Positions 37,673 through 48,751 of a stretch of 64,000 nucleotides of DNA are shown in pieces. The position numbers and the translations under genes were made by a program. The notes under the pieces were generated by a model, which saw only the letters and a list, made by a program, of their open reading frames with translations, had not been told where the DNA came from and did no database searches. Every line of letters starts with the position of its first letter. Position 1 is the first letter of the stretch. Source of the DNA: Tilletiopsis washingtonensis (lineage: Eukaryota; Basidiomycota; Exobasidiomycetes; Entylomatales); the NCBI RefSeq assembly GCF_003144115.1, contig NW_020312007.1:215898-279897 (forward strand), in the 5' to 3' direction.

Positions 37673-39453
37673 CTAGAGGGAGGGCTGCGTGGCAGCACGC
37701 GGCTTGGCCACGTTGCGCAAGGCCTGAGCCACAACTTGCTCGCGGGGGCGCGCCGCGGCGGCAGCGAGAGGCTGAGCCAGCGTCTTTGGTCCGCGACGCA
37801 GGCTGGCAACGAGTGCGACGAGCGAGCTGAGCAGCGCGACAGCGCCGGCCTGGTGCGCGCTGGCGAGCTCGATGGGCACGAGGTAGATGAGCGTGCAGAT
37901 GCCGAGGCTGGCCTGCAGCGAGGCCAGCGACGCGGCAAGCACCGCTAGCCGTGGCACGGCGGGCGGCAGCGGGTTGCCCTGTGCGCGAGCGATGCGCGCA
38001 AGACGCGCGCCGCGCCAGCCGACGCCGAGGCAGAGCACGAGCGACGAGATGGCGAGCGTGCGGTGTGCCAGCTGCACGGCAACGGGGTTGCTCGTGAAGT
38101 TGCCGACCGCCGTTCGCCACGTTGAGCGGCCCGCGCCTGGAGCAGCGTCCGGGTCGTGCAGCGCGTACTTGTCCTCCATGAGCTCGTCCATGGGCGGCGC
38201 AATGCGTCCGTCGCCCATCGTCGGGAACTCGTTGTACACCAGGCCGGCGTCGAGGCCGGCAACGAGCGCGCCCGAGATGGCGGTGAAGAAGACAAAGGCG
38301 GTGATGGCCCGCGTGCCCGTTGCATATCGCCGCACGCTTGGCGCAGCGAGTGCCTTGCTCGTAGCAGCCAGCGGCGAGGCAAGGCGAGCGTGCATGCCTG
38401 GGCGCAGGATGACGGCAGCCGTGTGCAGGCAGCCGAGGCCGACCAGGAAGGCCGTGCCGAGGTGCGCCGCAAGACGGAAGTGCGAGACACGTGGCGTCCA
38501 CTCGGCGGTCTTCGAGTCTGCATCGAGCCGCTGCTGACCGTCGGGGCGTGCCGTGCTGTTCGGGTGCGTGGGCGCAATCTCCGGCGCCGTCAGACCCGAC
38601 TTGACCATATACCAGCCGAGCGCGCCCTGGAAGCCGATGCCGCTGGCGATGGCGAGCAGCTTCCAGCGCGTGCGGCGGCCGGCAGCGCCGGTAAGAGCAA
38701 AGGCAAGGGCGGGCACAACGAAGAAGACGCCGATGAAGCGGCCGAGCATGCGGTGGCCCCACTCCCAGCCGTAGATGGTCTTGAAGTCGTCGAGTGTCAT
38801 GTGCTGGTTGAGGCTGTGAAGCACGTCAGTGGCACTGCCGCTGCGAATGGCTCCACCGCGTGCGCTACACAGCACCTGACTCACAGGACGAACTCGGGCG
38901 TGCCCTTGTACTTCTCCCACTCGGCCTCCCACTCGGCCTGCGAGCTGGGCAGGCGCATGCCCTTCATGCCCGGGTTCCACTCGGTGATCGAGAGGCCGCT
39001 CTCGGTAAGGCGCGTGAGGCCGCCGACGACAATGATGGCGTAGACGAGGACGAATGTAGCGATGAGGTGTGCTGCGACCCACGGCGACGTGCCGTCAGAG
39101 TAGTGCGAGTCGGCGGGTGCAGACGCTGTAGCGGCAGCCGTGGCAGCTGCTGGCTCGCTGTATGCGGCTGCAGCGTCGGCGCTGAGACTGGCACTGCCAG
39201 CAGGCGAGCGCGAAGTGGAGTGAAGCTGGCGCAGCTGTGCAAGGATCGAGGAGCGAGCAGACGGCGCAGCGCTGAGGCCGAGACGCAGTGCTGGCTGGCA
39301 CGGCGAGGTGTGCAGCAGTGCTCGCCGCACAGGAGCGGCAGCGCCGAGCTGCGGCGCGGCGCGCAGGCCAAGGCGCAGCACGGCGCTGGCACGTCCGGCG
39401 CCGCCCGCGGCTGCCAGGCGGAGGCCGACGAGGCTGCCGGTGCAGAGGGACAT
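37673..39453 (-). CDS. COX15: heme A synthase Cox15
   Basis: Exons 39453-38885 and 38813-37673 give 569 aa. The enzyme hydroxylates heme O to heme A in the mitochondrial inner membrane for cytochrome c oxidase. Recognisable motifs are VVGGLTRLTESGLSITEW, LNQHMTLDDFKTIYGWEWGH with RMLGRFIGV, GWYMVKSGL, HLGTAFLVG, GLDAGLVYNEFPTMG, and HRTLAISSLVL, including the conserved heme-ligand histidines. Eight membrane segments are expected. The first 125 residues are Arg/Ala/Ser-rich with no acidic residues early on, a long mitochondrial presequence, making the protein longer than yeast Cox15. ATG 39453 starts this presequence; further in-frame codons upstream lack a convincing ATG. Confidence 0.95.
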
Positions 39454-40344
39454 CGAGGTGTGAGATGGCGGTTGCGAGGCAAGAAGGCGGCGCCGCGAGA
39501 AGGTGCCCTTGGCGGGCGCCTGCTGACTCAGCCGCGCCAGCCAATGCCTGAGCGTGGGAGCAGCGTGCCTGGCGCCGCCGAAGCACACAAAGAAAGGCGC
39601 ACAAGCTCCGCCGCGCCAGCACAGCCTCACCAGCCGGCACAGGCCGCCGTGTGGGCATCCTCGCAGGAGCGATTGGCTCGCCGGGACGCTTCCGCTAAGC
39701 GGAGAGCTGTTGCCTGAAGACGACACTGAGCCTGATGCTGGGCCTTTTGCTGAGGCGGGGCCAAAGGACAGCCGAAAAGTGCGCTGTGCTGCAGAACGCA
39801 GAGCGCGAGGGGCTGATCGCGGTGGAGGCGTGGCTTGTCTCGCCCGCCTAGCTGAGAGGTCGGCACGTCTGACACCTGACAGCGCGCGTAGCTGAGAGTT
39901 TAATGACCCTTCCTCAACGCTTTGGCCATGATCTGAGTGCGATCGAGGGAAAGGTCGCTGCAGCAGCCGGCCTGTGATGCTGGAGAGAGAGGGCTGCGCT
40001 GGTGCTCGCGGCGGTGCGCCCCGTGCGCGGCGGGGGCGGCGCGCCGTGCCGAGGGTGCCGTGTGCCTGCCGGCGCCGCTTGTCTCACGCCCACGCCCCTC
40101 TCCGTCTCCTCTGCCTCTCTGCGGCCCGCTCTGCTGGCCTCGCTTCCGGCTGCCAAGCCACTCGACGCTTCACTCCCGACCACATCTCGCCTCGTCCCTG
40201 CGCTCTGTCCCCTCTGCTCCCGGCCACATCCTCCACGTCTCGCTCCTCGTCCGACGGCTCTTATCGCAACGCCCTCTCGTCACGATCCACTGTCTGCACC
40301 CTTCCATGCCGCGTCCGTTCTGCTCCTGAAGATCACCGCTCGCC
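39454..40344. other. divergent intergenic region
   Basis: 891 bp between COX15 and the single-pass membrane-protein gene. From about 40080 to 40344 the plus strand is C/T-rich with few G, resembling a long pyrimidine-rich promoter or 5' leader. No gene, RNA or repeat is recognised. Confidence 0.5.
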
Positions 40345-42137
40345 ATGTCGCTCGTGCTCCGGCAGCAGACCAACACCACGGCTACCGCCAGCAGCAGCGC
40401 GACGGCCGTGCTCAACACCAGCATCGCATCGCCCGCGAAGCAGCATGCGCCGCTGGGCGTGATCCTCGGCGTGATCCTCGGCGTGCTGGCGATCCTCGTG
40501 TTCGTCCTCATCTGCCTCCTCCGGCGCCGTACCGCCGCACGTAGCTCGCAGGGCGACGATGCGGCGCCGCAGTCTGGCGTCGATGCGTCTGGCACCAACG
40601 ACTCGGCCGGCGCGGCGGGATGGCTGGCACGCCTCTTTGCGCTGCCAGAGCTAGCCGTGGAACAGACGCCCGAGCCGCCGGCGCAGGAGAGCGCGCGGGA
40701 GCGGCGTCGACGCCTGCGCCTGCGCCGCACCGACAGCGGCCACAGCGTCAAGACGATTCCGGCGTACAACGAGGACGCGAATGACGGCGAGCTGGTGCTG
40801 TACAAGTGAGTGTGCTCGAGCCTTGTGTGCGACGTATGCGTGACCTGTGCGGCATTGCAAGCTTGCGAGCCCACTTCGCCGATATCCCAGTGCTTGTTGC
40901 CAACTGCTCACGCGCCGTACTCAGAGCGGAGACTACCTCGTCCTTCGACGTCACGCTCTCCGCAGACTCCAGCACCGACGATGCGTCTCGCGACACCACG
41001 CGGCGGGCTTCACGCTTCTCCATGCCGCAGACGCCGACGCAGCGCGAAGCACAGCGCGATGTTGCAGCCACTGCACGGCCTCTGCTGCAGTCAGACGGTG
41101 CACCGCGCCGCGAGGGCTCGCACGCCAGCCGCCGCAGCATCATCGGCAACGTGCGTGCAAGTCTGCGCAGATCCCTGGGCGGCTCGCGCGCATTTGAAGA
41201 TGCTGAGGACGAGATGATGCGCATGGAGGGTCCAGAGGAGAACGACGCGCAGGATATCGAGGCGCCTAGCGTCCCGACCGAGGAGTCGCCGGACTACGAC
41301 ACGCTCTATCCGACCAGCAGCGCACGGTCAGACGAGCCACTCGATCCGCACAGCGCCTCGCCTGCAGCGTCGCCGGAACGTCGCCGTTCGACGCTGCGCA
41401 ACATCTTTGTGCCGCGCCGCGGACACGCCGCATCTCGCTCTGCCGGACGCATCGGCGACCTCGAGGCACCTCGCACGGCGCCAGCGACGCACCGGCGCTT
41501 CGGCTCTTCGGCGTCGGTGCTGTCGAGCATGTCGTCTCTTGCACCCACGCCTTCTCGTCCGTCAATCGGAAGCTACACGCTGCCGCGCTTCATCGGCTCT
41601 GGCATGGCCAGCAGCACGTCTCTGCTTCCCGATGATGCCTCGAGCAGCGGCGCCGGCACGCCTCTGGGCCGAGTCATCTCGCGCCCCATCGAGGGCAGCG
41701 CGGTGCGCTCGAGCTTCAACCTGCCATCCAACGCACGTCCGACGCCCGAGCAACTGCGCTTCCTGGCGTCAGTGGAGTCTCTTGGCCTGTACGCCATGCC
41801 GGTGGCCAACGCAGCGAGCAGCACCGACCTTCCGCCAGCGTGGGACACGCTCAGCGTCAGGGAGGAAGTCGCCTCACCAACCAACAGCGCGCCGACGACA
41901 CCCGCTGCGGCCTCGGAGCCTCCACGGCTCGGCGCTCCTCGTCCCGCACCTCTGCTGCTGCCCAACGAGCGTGCTGCTCGCCTTGAGCGAGAGGCATCAG
42001 CCACATCGCCCACCGACGCTCGCTCGCCGATCCGCTCGCCATCGTCGAGCACGACTGCGCAGGCTGCCGCGCCAGTGCCGGCCATCACGGTGCAGCATCC
42101 CGAAGAGGGCTCTGCTTCCGACACACCTACGACTTGA
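40345..42137 (+). CDS. single-pass membrane protein with Ser-rich cytoplasmic tail, function unknown
   Basis: Exons 40345-40805 and 40925-42137 give about 557 aa. A short Ser/Thr/Asn-rich N-terminus (about 38 residues, with NTT and NTS as possible N-glycosylation sites) precedes one strong membrane helix (LGVILGVILGVLAILVFVLI) followed by LLRRR, so the long tail should be cytoplasmic. The tail is Ser/Pro/Ala/Arg-rich, with many candidate phosphorylation sites (RRASRFSMPQTP, SPERRRSTLRN), and has no enzymatic domain. The architecture resembles fungal cell-surface sensors or anchor proteins, without sequence identity that I can name. The 119-bp intron is longer than average. I do not recognise the family. 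Confidence 0.68.
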
Positions 42138-43126
42138 ACACGCCTCATTCCTCTGACCCGCGGTCACGAACTCTCTTGCTTCACTCTGTCACGATCCATC
42201 ATCCACGTTCAGTCCTGTTTCATATTCACGTCTCGGCCCACCTCACCTCATGTTCGCTTCACTCCCATGTCACGCTTCCTTCCTTCCACGACCCTCGACA
42301 CGATCCGCAATGTACCATGCCTTCGCCGTTCTGCTTTGCAAGAGACGGGAGGTGGAGTGCGAGCGTGCGATCCTCGCCTCGGGAGCGGGCAGCGGGCACA
42401 GCCACATCTCGGCCTGCTGCGGCGCTCCTCCTGATGCTGTGCCGTCGGAGCCACGTCGTGGCTGCCCGCCTCCTCTCCCGCGTTTTGCGCATCCCGGTCC
42501 GGGCATGACGGAAGCGTCAGCAGCGGCGCAGCGGAGAGTCCGGCTCGCCAGTGCGGCTGAGCTTGTTGGCGCAGTCAGAGTGCGGCGCAGCATGCAGCAG
42601 AGGGCGGCGGTGGGCGGGGCCAGACCGCTGGGTGCCGCTGCAGAAGCGTGGCGTCGAGGGAACGCGGCGGCACCCCGCAGCAGATGCAGATGCCGGCGGC
42701 TCGGCGGCGGCGGCGCCCGCGGCATCGGCTGCGGCATCGTCCCCTTTTCGCGCGTCTCTCTTGATGCGCTGCGGCTGCCGCCTGCCGCTCTGAGGCTGGG
42801 TGCTGCTGCGTCCGCGCCGCTGAGATGAGCCGATGCTCCATGCAGGCTGTGCCGCGGCGTGCCGGCCGGAGAGAGATGAGGCGAGAGCGCTGCGAGGGCA
42901 CGGGGCGTCGGAGTCAGAGAGGGCACGGCGGGCGTGCCGCTCGGCCGCCGCCGTTGCCCGTTTAGCGCGAGATGCCGGCACAGCGGCGGCGCGTGCGGAC
43001 GTGGGCGGTGCCGCCGCGCGCCTCACTTCAGCGCCCATCCACGTCGCCCGCTCTTGCTCCGCGTCCACGACGCCCGCCCTCACCTCTCTCCCACCACCCT
43101 CACCCTCACCCACACCCATCGCATCC
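42138..43126. other. intergenic region
   Basis: 989 bp between two plus-strand genes. The first 180 bp are T/C-rich (3' UTR of the membrane protein), the last 100 bp C/A/T-rich (leader of the CYSTM gene). The middle contains only GC-rich shadow ORFs. Confidence 0.5.
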
Positions 43127-44394
43127 ATGTCGGCCAAGGACGTGCGTGTGGCCCGTCGTGCCCCAGCCATGCTGCGCACGCACGCTGACTTGCCTGCTCC
43201 CGCACAGTACTACGGTGGCGCGCCGCAGCAGCAGGGTGAGCAGCACGCCGGTGCCGCAGAGGCAAGCTGGAGAGCGGCAGCGCACCGCATCGCAGGGTCG
43301 AGGCGCTCGCGAAGATGGGAGGGAAGCGCAGCACGGATGGATGGCGAGAGCAGGGCTGGCAGCCCGGCGAAAGTGCGACGTGCGCGCGGCGAGCCACTAC
43401 AGCAAAGCACTCCGCATCCTTCGTTCCGGGCTGGTCGGACAGCTGCGCGCACGACGCCGCGCTGTCAAACCTCCGCATGCTGGCCGCAGTTGCTCTGCAT
43501 GTGGCTGCGCGATGGGACTTGGAGGGCAGGAGGGTGCATCTTGGCTTGCCAAGGGTCCACACAGCAGCAACACGCCAGAGCGCTGACGCAAGACGCTCGA
43601 CAGGCGGCTACCCGCAGCAGGGCGGAGCATACCCGCAGCAGGGCGGCTACCCCCAGCAGGGCGGCTACCCGCAGCAGGGCGGAGCATACCCGCAGCAGGG
43701 CGGCTACTACGTGAGTGCAGTGGCAGGTCTGCGCGCGCGCGCTTGCTCACTGTACCCTTGCCTCTCCCCTCGCCGCTCGCCTCCCGATCTGCGCGCACAC
43801 AGCCGCCGCAGCAGCCGCAGCAGGCGTACGGACAGCAGCAGCAGGGCTACTACCCGCAGGCGCAGCCGCAACCCGTGAGTGGAGAGAGCGAGAGAGAGAG
43901 TGAAATGGCGTGCGACGTGGTGCCTTTAGCGAGGCTTAGCCAATGGCGAGCATCGCGGCTGCCTCTCTCGGGCCTTGCGTGCGGGCAAGGTTTCCTGAGG
44001 GATGGCATCGCGCTCAGATGCAGCAGCACTGCGAGAGTTCGGCAGTCTCGCTGGCTCGCCACGGACTAGCATGCGCGCCTCACTGGACGTCTCCGGCCTG
44101 TGCGAGACGCATGCCCCGGCCGAACCCCCTGCTGACGCTTCTCACAGGTCTACGTGCAGCAGCCGGCGAAGAAGGGCGGCGGCGGTGCGGCGGCAGGCAC
44201 GGGCTGCTGCGCCTGTCTTGCGGGCGCATGCTTGTGCTGTGAGTACGCTTCGAGGCTTGCGTAGCGCTCCCCTCTGACCGCCGATCCTTGCGAACAGGCT
44301 GCGCCGAGGAGATGTGGTGCGTCTTCAGAGTCGATGTCTGGCTCTGTTTCGAGGCTGACTTTCGTGCCCTACCAGCCTCGACTGCATGTTCTAA
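43127..44394 (+). CDS. small CYSTM-type protein with GGYPQQ repeats
   Basis: Seven exons (43127-43141, 43208-43235, 43604-43710, 43803-43874, 44148-44238, 44298-44316, 44376-44394) give about 116 aa. The protein begins MSAKDYYGG, continues with repeated GGYPQQ/GGAYPQQ units and a Pro/Gln/Tyr-rich segment (QAYGQQQQGYYPQ), then ends in a Cys-rich membrane module: TGCCACLAGACLCCCAEEM, then CLDCMF. This matches CYSTM proteins, short tail-anchored membrane proteins linked to stress tolerance in eukaryotes. Every junction is phase-consistent, and the last two tiny exons are required for the family-typical C-terminus. Two introns are very long for this genome (368 and 273 bp), so more DNA is intronic than coding. 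Function is unknown beyond the family association. Confidence 0.82.
43236..43603 (+). other. long intron (368 bp) of the CYSTM gene
   Basis: The longest intron in the window, with a GTGAGC donor and a CTGAC branch near its 3' end. I looked for box C/D (TGATGA...CTGA) signals and found none; H/ACA or other structured RNA cannot be judged by eye. Confidence 0.5.
43604..43710 (+). repeat. GGYPQQ coding repeat
   Basis: Near-perfect units of about 18-21 bp encode GGYPQQ or GGAYPQQ five times within exon 3 of the CYSTM gene. Copy number is likely to vary between strains by slippage. Confidence 0.85.
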
Positions 44395-44881
44395 GCCTCG
44401 TCCGACTTGCGTGCTCCCTTCTCTCCCGTGACGACCCTACGTGCGGCACGCTCTGCACCGCTCGGCGTGCCGTGCATCGTCGCCTGCCTATTTGCGCTTC
44501 CTCTGCCGTGTACATACCGCCTCTCAATCTACCCTGCTCCACTGTGAAGCGCCAGCGTGTGAGGAGACGTCGTGGGGAGGACCGGCGCGTTGAGTCACGT
44601 GATGTCAATCAGTGCCGCGGAGTAGAGCGCCTGCCGTACGTCGTGCGGCGCGGCTCGCGGGCGTGCCGGAGCCGGCGCAGTGAGGATTTCGCGATGACCA
44701 AGCGGCGCTGGCGGACTTGCCTCCGTCCGACGCCCAGCGAGATTCACGCGCCGTTCGATCGACCTCTCCCTCTCGCACTTTCTGTGGCGGCCCAACGACG
44801 ACAGCCAACTCAGCCTCGTTTCCCCGCATCGCTCTCTCCAACACCACCACTATCCCCACCTCACCACCTCACACACCCATC
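44395..44881. other. intergenic region upstream of the peroxidase gene
   Basis: 487 bp. The last 110 bp before ATG 44882 are C/A/T-rich, with CACC repeats typical of leaders in this window. No gene is seen. Confidence 0.5.
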
Positions 44882-46233
44882 ATGGTCTACAAGCCCGAGG
44901 ATGTCGAGCGTGAGTGTGGCATGCGCTGCGATACGCACTTCCGTCCGCCTCCACTTGCGCCGCGCCGCGTGCTGACAGATCGGCGTCCGCGCAGAGGTCC
45001 GCAAGGACATCATGGCCATCCTGAAGAACAAGGACTACGACGACGGCAGCATCGGCCCCGTGCTCGTGCGCCTCGCGTGGCACTCGTCGTGAGTAGGCTG
45101 CTTGCTTGTGGCACGGCGGCGCAGCGCGGCTGGTACAGCCTGGCGCGCGGTGGCGAGCATGCCCTTGGAAACTCAGCACTACCGCTCACACTGGCGCTAT
45201 TCAGCGGCACCTACTGCGCCGAGACCAAGACCGGCGGCTCCAACGGCGCCGGCATGCGCTACGAGAAGGAGGGCGGTGATCCGGCCAACGCCGGCCTGCA
45301 GCACGCGCGTGTGTTCCTTGAGCCGATCAAGGAGAAGCACAGCTGGATCTCGTACGCCGATCGTGAGTGGCGCTGCACCCGAGTCGCACTGGCCACTGCT
45401 GACCAGCCACACAGTCTGGACTCTCGCCGGCGTCGTCGCCATCGAGGCCATGAACGGCCCCAAGATCGAGTGGCAGGCCGGGCGCACCGACTTCGTCGAC
45501 GACTCGAACCTGCCGCCGCGCGGCCGCCTGCCCGACGCGGCGCAGGCCGCCGACCACCTGCGGCACATCTTCTACCGCATGGGCTTCAACGACCAGGAGA
45601 TTGTGGCGCTCTCGGGCGCGCACAACCTCGGCCGCTGCCACGCCGACCGGTCAGGCTTTGAGGGTCCCTGGGTCAACAACCCCACGCGCTTCTCCAACCA
45701 GGTGAGTCGCACTGGCGAGCACGCGCGCGCTCTCTGCGTCTGCTCACACCTTCCCGCAGTACTACAAGATGCTGCTGAAGCTCAAGTGGCAGAAGAAGGA
45801 GCTGGGCCGCAAGGAGCAGGGTGCCGAGTGGCAGTGGATTGCGCGCGTGCCGGGCATGGACGAGGACGACGAGCCGCTGATGATGCTGCCGACGGACATG
45901 AGCCTGACGCAGGACGATGCATTCCGCCCGTGGGTCGAGAAGGTGAGCAGGCGTGGCGCCCATCAAAGGAGAGGGCAGTTTGCTGACTGCCTCTGCAGTA
46001 CGCCGAGGACCAGGAGCTCTTCTTCAAGGACTTCGCCGCCGTGTTCTCGAAGCTGTAAGTAGCACAAAGCAGGAACTCTTGGGCCGCTCGCTGAGACCTA
46101 TTCCGTCCGCAGCATTGAGCTCGGTGTTGAGCGTGACGAGACGGGCATCGCCAAGCACGACGGCAAGAAGGGCGACTACCAGGCGGCGCCCAAGAAGAGC
46201 GACGAGCTGCAGGGCCCGCGTGCGCGCCTGTAA
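44882..46233 (+). CDS. cytochrome-c-peroxidase-like heme peroxidase ending in ARL
   Basis: Seven exons (44882-44909, 44995-45088, 45205-45362, 45415-45701, 45760-45942, 45999-46054, 46113-46233) give 308 aa. It is a class I heme peroxidase: [13 protein letters not shown] holds the distal Arg, Trp and His; [15 protein letters not shown] holds the proximal heme-ligand His. The region [17 protein letters not shown] with [11 protein letters not shown] is typical of fungal cytochrome c peroxidases. It would reduce hydrogen peroxide using cytochrome c or a similar donor. There is no mitochondrial presequence (it starts MVYKPEDVE), and the C-terminus is GPRARL, whose last three residues fit PTS1. 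It may therefore be cytosolic or peroxisomal rather than an intermembrane-space enzyme. Confidence 0.93.
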
Positions 46234-46541
46234 GCGCCTCGTCTCTTGCCTCGCTTCCTCTGTGTCTCCTCCCGTGTCACCTCGCATCTCAGCAGCCAAG
46301 CGGCGGCACTTCGCCTTGCCGACGAGGCTGCTGCTGCCGCAGCCATTCTGCTCGCCCTAGAATCTTATAGACCTTAATGCATCCTCGTTCGCACCGAGCA
46401 CCAGCACATCGGCGAGTCGTGAGCGCACAACGAGGCCTGGTTGAAGCAGCCCTGCGCCTTGTGGTCAAGCATGCATCTCTGAGCCTAGTATACAGGGTGT
46501 GAAAGGGATCTGACAAGGAAGTCTGCGGAATTGAGCGCTCG
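46234..46541. other. short convergent intergenic region
   Basis: 308 bp between the 3' ends of the peroxidase and CaM-kinase genes. It holds their 3' UTRs; CTTATAGACCTTAATGC near 46362 is AT-richer than its surroundings. Confidence 0.5.
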
Positions 46542-48197
46542 CTACTTTGCATCGTCATGGCCGCCAAGCTTGACATGGCCGACCTTCTCGACGAGCCCAG
46601 CCAGACCGCCGTGGTGCGTCTCGCCGTTGGCAGCGTCCTGCTGCTTGGCGACCGCAACAGCCGTCGCCTCGTCGTCGTCGCCGTCGTCGCCCGTGTGGTA
46701 GCCCGCATCCTCGTCCTCCGTATCGCTGTCGAACTGCGACTTCTTCGGCTGCGCCGCTGCTCCTCCGCTCTTGCCGAGCGCCGCCATGCGCGTCGAGGCG
46801 CGCACCATGTTGATGGCCGTCCGCCACCGCTTGCGGTAGTTCTCCTTCAGGCCGACACTGAGGTCGTGCGAGGCGCCAGCCGTGGCGCTGCTCTCGTCCA
46901 GCCACTGCGGCGCAATGCGTCAGTGCCATGCGCTGCCACTTGACGCCGTGATACTGCTCACTGCGTGCTTCAGACCCTCCTCTGCTGTGATGCGTTGTGA
47001 TGGGTCGACCGTCAGGCAGCGCTTCACAAAGTCCTTGGCGTCTGGGCTGATGTTCTTCCAGTAGCGGTCGTCTGACGTGCAATTGCATCAGCGCCGGAAA
47101 GCCAGTCATTACACAGCAACACTTACGGAACTCGACCTTGCCGCGCTGCGTCTCTGCTGCGAGCTTGGCCGGGTCGTCGGACCGGAATGGCGTATACCCG
47201 CAGAGCCTGGCGGAGAGCAATCAGCTTAGGCGGCCAGAGCTACCGTCTCGACCACACGCACATCGTGTAAGTGATAACGCCCAGCGACCACATGTCGACC
47301 GGCTTGCCATGGCCCTTCTTCGCGAGAATCTCGGGTGCAGCATAGCCGAAGCTGCCGCACACGTTCGTCAGGATCTCGTTCTCGTCCGTGAGATGCCGCG
47401 CGATGCCAAAGTCGACGAGCACGACATTCGCGTCCTCGTTCTGCGAGCGATACAAGATGTTCTCCGGCTTCACATCTCGGTGCACCTGAGCGATGCTCGG
47501 TCAGACCGGGCACATACCAACAGCATCAGCGTGCGGCGTACTCACGATGTTGTGCCGGTGCAGGTAGTCGATGGCGCTAAGCACGGCACGGATGGTGCGG
47601 CAGGCGTCGACCTCGGTGAAGCGGCCGCGCGCCAGGATGCGGTCAAAGAGCTCGCCGCCAGTGGCCTCCTCAAAGACGAGGTAGTACTTGTCCTTCGACT
47701 CGAACCAGTCGAGGAACTTGACCACGTGCGGCTGGTCCAGGCCCTGTCGTGATGGCGGTCAGCCGCCGTGCCAGAGTCAGAATGCCTGCGAATCCGCGGC
47801 GCATCGTCTCGCTCTCCTCGCCTTCGGTGCCGCGCATTCGCCTGCCCCACCACTACGACCACCCACATCATCGCTCACCTTCAGCACGTCCATCTCGCCC
47901 TGCACAATCTCATCGTGGCCCTTGAGGATCTTCTTGCTGATGACCTTGACGGCCACGCCGATGGGCGGGTCGGCGGCATTCCACGTCGCCGAGCGCACCT
48001 GAGAGATGTGAGCTGGATGCGCTGAGTCACAGCACCGCCGCCGCTCACAAGGCCGAAGCTGCCCTCGCCGAGGGTCCTGTTGAACGTGTACTGCTTCTTC
48101 TTGACTGCACACGCCGTGTCAGTCGCGCGAGCTGCCGCGGTGCGGATGCAGCGCCGCACGCACCGTAGCTCTCTGGCTGGCGGGTGAGGAGGCCCAT
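46542..48197 (-). CDS. calcium/calmodulin-dependent protein kinase
   Basis: Eight exons (48197-48164, 48104-48049, 47998-47879, 47743-47546, 47485-47262, 47206-47127, 47071-46962, 46904-46542) give 394 aa. Ser/Thr-kinase landmarks occur in order: GEGSFGLV (ATP loop), VAVKVISKK (catalytic Lys), HRDVKPEN (catalytic loop), VDFGIARHL (DFG), [12 protein letters not shown] (activation and APE) and [19 protein letters not shown]. After the kinase domain, [18 protein letters not shown] is a basic amphipathic stretch suited to calmodulin binding, followed by an acidic tail ([19 protein letters not shown]). This is the layout of fungal Cmk1/Cmk2, Ca2+-signalling kinases. A possible activation-loop Thr (EILTNVCGS) would allow CaMKK control. 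It is divergent from the uS11m gene. Confidence 0.92.
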
Positions 48198-48751
48198 GGC
48201 GGACGTGAGGCAGCGCCGTGCGGCTGAGCTGTGCTGCAGGGGTCGAGGAGGACGAGACGCGGCAGCGTGTGCTGTGCAGCAGGCAGGGTGAGAGGGTGAC
48301 AGGTGGCGGATGTGAGAGCGTGAACGCGCACGGCCCGAGGTGGAGCAGCCCGCCGCCGCCGCGCCGCGCACCGCCCGCACGGCTAATCTGGCGCCGCCGC
48401 GCGGCCCGGGCTTTTGGGCGGCGCAGCGCTGCCGACGAGGCGGTGCGGCGACTTGCCGCGCGCCGCCTGCCCATCCCTGTCCCGCCGGCTCTGGCCCGAC
48501 CGCCGCAAGTGACAGCAGTCAGGTGAGCGTTCGATCTGTCCTGTCCCGGCAGCATTTCTGGCGTGCGCATCGACTCGTGCCGGCAGCGGGGGATGCGGTT
48601 GCGGGACGCGCGCCGGAGCGGGCGCCGCCAGGCCAGCCTCAGGCACAGCGGGAAGAGGCGCCCGTCCGCCGCAGCACGTGACCTGCCGCCGCCAAATCTC
48701 AGCGTCGGCCGCCGCGCCGCTCCTGCCTTCGCTCCACCCACTCCTCACACC
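48198..48751. promoter_or_regulatory. bidirectional intergenic region, CaMK / uS11m
   Basis: 554 bp between divergent starts. It is extremely GC-rich between 48340 and 48480, with a C/T/A-rich leader directly before ATG 48752. No gene is seen. Confidence 0.5.

Noticed and set aside
43236-43603. Box C/D snoRNA in the long CYSTM intron
   Set aside because: No TGATGA/CTGA box pair with terminal stem was found by eye.
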